From contig DIQB01000052.1 of the NCBI GenBank assembly GCA_002427165.1, positions 1-5,875 of the forward strand: a stretch of DNA of 5,875 nt. The letters are read 5' to 3'. Origin of the DNA: Firmicutes bacterium UBA5473. GTDB taxonomy: Bacteria > Bacillota > DTU084. Below, one piece after another: positions 5,768 to 5,875 of this stretch (positions are counted from its first letter, which is position 1; each line of letters starts with the position of its first letter). A program made the position numbers and the translations under genes. The notes under the pieces were generated by a model, which was not told the DNA's origin, did no database searches, and saw nothing but the letters and a program-made list of their open reading frames with translations.

Positions 5768-5804
5768 GATATAGTAATCCTTGTCGCCCAGAGCACTGGG
5801 GTCC

Positions 5805-5843
5805 AAAAAAAACCTTGACTTTGTGGCGGCAAGATGGTAGAAT
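5805..5843 (+). promoter_or_regulatory. Strong UP-element promoter, probably of an rRNA operon
   Basis: An A8 tract (5805-5812) sits directly upstream of TTGACT (5815-5820, 5 of 6), with a 17-base spacer and TAGAAT (5838-5843, 5 of 6). The A tract falls about 38-45 bases before the predicted start at ~5850, where the alpha-subunit proximal UP site lies. The spacer is GC-rich. This build, together with the lysS neighbourhood and the motif that follows, is typical of rRNA promoters. Confidence 0.8.
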
Positions 5844-5860
5844 AACACTTGTTCCTGGTC

Positions 5861-5875
5861 CTTGACAACCGAACA
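5861..5875 (+). promoter_or_regulatory. rRNA-leader-like motif, or -35 of a second tandem promoter
   Basis: CTTGACAACCGAACA resembles the CTTTGAAAACTGAACA-type element that precedes 16S and 23S rRNA genes in many Firmicutes (recalled, not searched). It also contains a perfect TTGACA (5862-5867), which could be the -35 of a second rrn promoter whose -10 would lie past the window. Either reading points to an rRNA operon just downstream. Confidence 0.5.

Noticed and set aside
5787..5812. Hairpin CCCAG-AGCA-CTGGG followed by A8 as a terminator
   Set aside because: The stem is only 5 bp and on the + strand is followed by A rather than T; on the minus strand the T tract comes before the hairpin. 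The A tract is better explained as an UP element.
5530..5868. 112-codon open frame on the minus strand over the lysS end and spacer
   Set aside because: It begins at a TTG without a ribosome site, crosses the strong + strand promoter and the coding end of lysS, and has no recognisable domain.
1..5875. Insertion sequence, CRISPR array or prophage genes
   Set aside because: No transposase, terminal inverted repeats, regularly spaced repeats or phage genes were seen in any frame.

Overview
The window reads as a chromosomal segment of a Gram-positive, clostridia-like (Firmicutes/Bacillota) bacterium of moderate GC. The reasons are strong purine-rich Shine-Dalgarno sites before every gene, GTG starts with good ribosome sites, a dusB / greA / lysS arrangement running toward a probable rRNA operon (Bacillus subtilis also has dusB-lysS-rrn), and protein sequences of Peptococcaceae/Moorella style. 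The exact taxon cannot be fixed from this sequence. All six genes lie on the + strand, and almost every base is coding.

Layout. (1) 1-924: the 3' part of dusB (tRNA-dihydrouridine synthase; the first codons lie outside the window), ending in an intrinsic terminator. (2) 997-3531: a tight three-gene operon with its own extended -10 promoter. It encodes a small helix-turn-helix protein with an unfamiliar C-terminal domain, a 300-residue protein of unknown function usually carried in databases under a 'quinate dehydrogenase'-type label, and a 362-residue protein clearly resembling cyanobacterial long-chain acyl-ACP reductase (AAR, COG5322-like). The last retains both the nucleotide-binding motif and the AAR active-site cysteine. 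(3) 3528-5692: a near-consensus sigma-A promoter, a structured leader of about 139 nt, then greA and lysS as an operon. (4) 5693-5875: a short spacer and a strong UP-element promoter followed by an rRNA-leader-like motif, so a 16S rRNA gene probably starts just beyond the right edge.

How the genes fit together. dusB, greA, lysS and the expected rRNA operon form a translation/transcription housekeeping block. The three-gene cassette sits inside it as its own transcription unit and is the part least explained by known biology: a possible acyl-thioester reductase system in an organism with no photosynthetic context, paired with an orphan Rossmann-like protein and a dedicated regulator.

A recurring architectural feature is promoter-in-terminator packing. 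At both transcription-unit boundaries (924-957 and 3520-3556) the stop codon, the terminator hairpin and the next unit's -35 box occupy the same bases, and the -10 box follows the hairpin directly. The greA leader also holds mutually exclusive hairpins and a segment complementary to the greA ribosome site.
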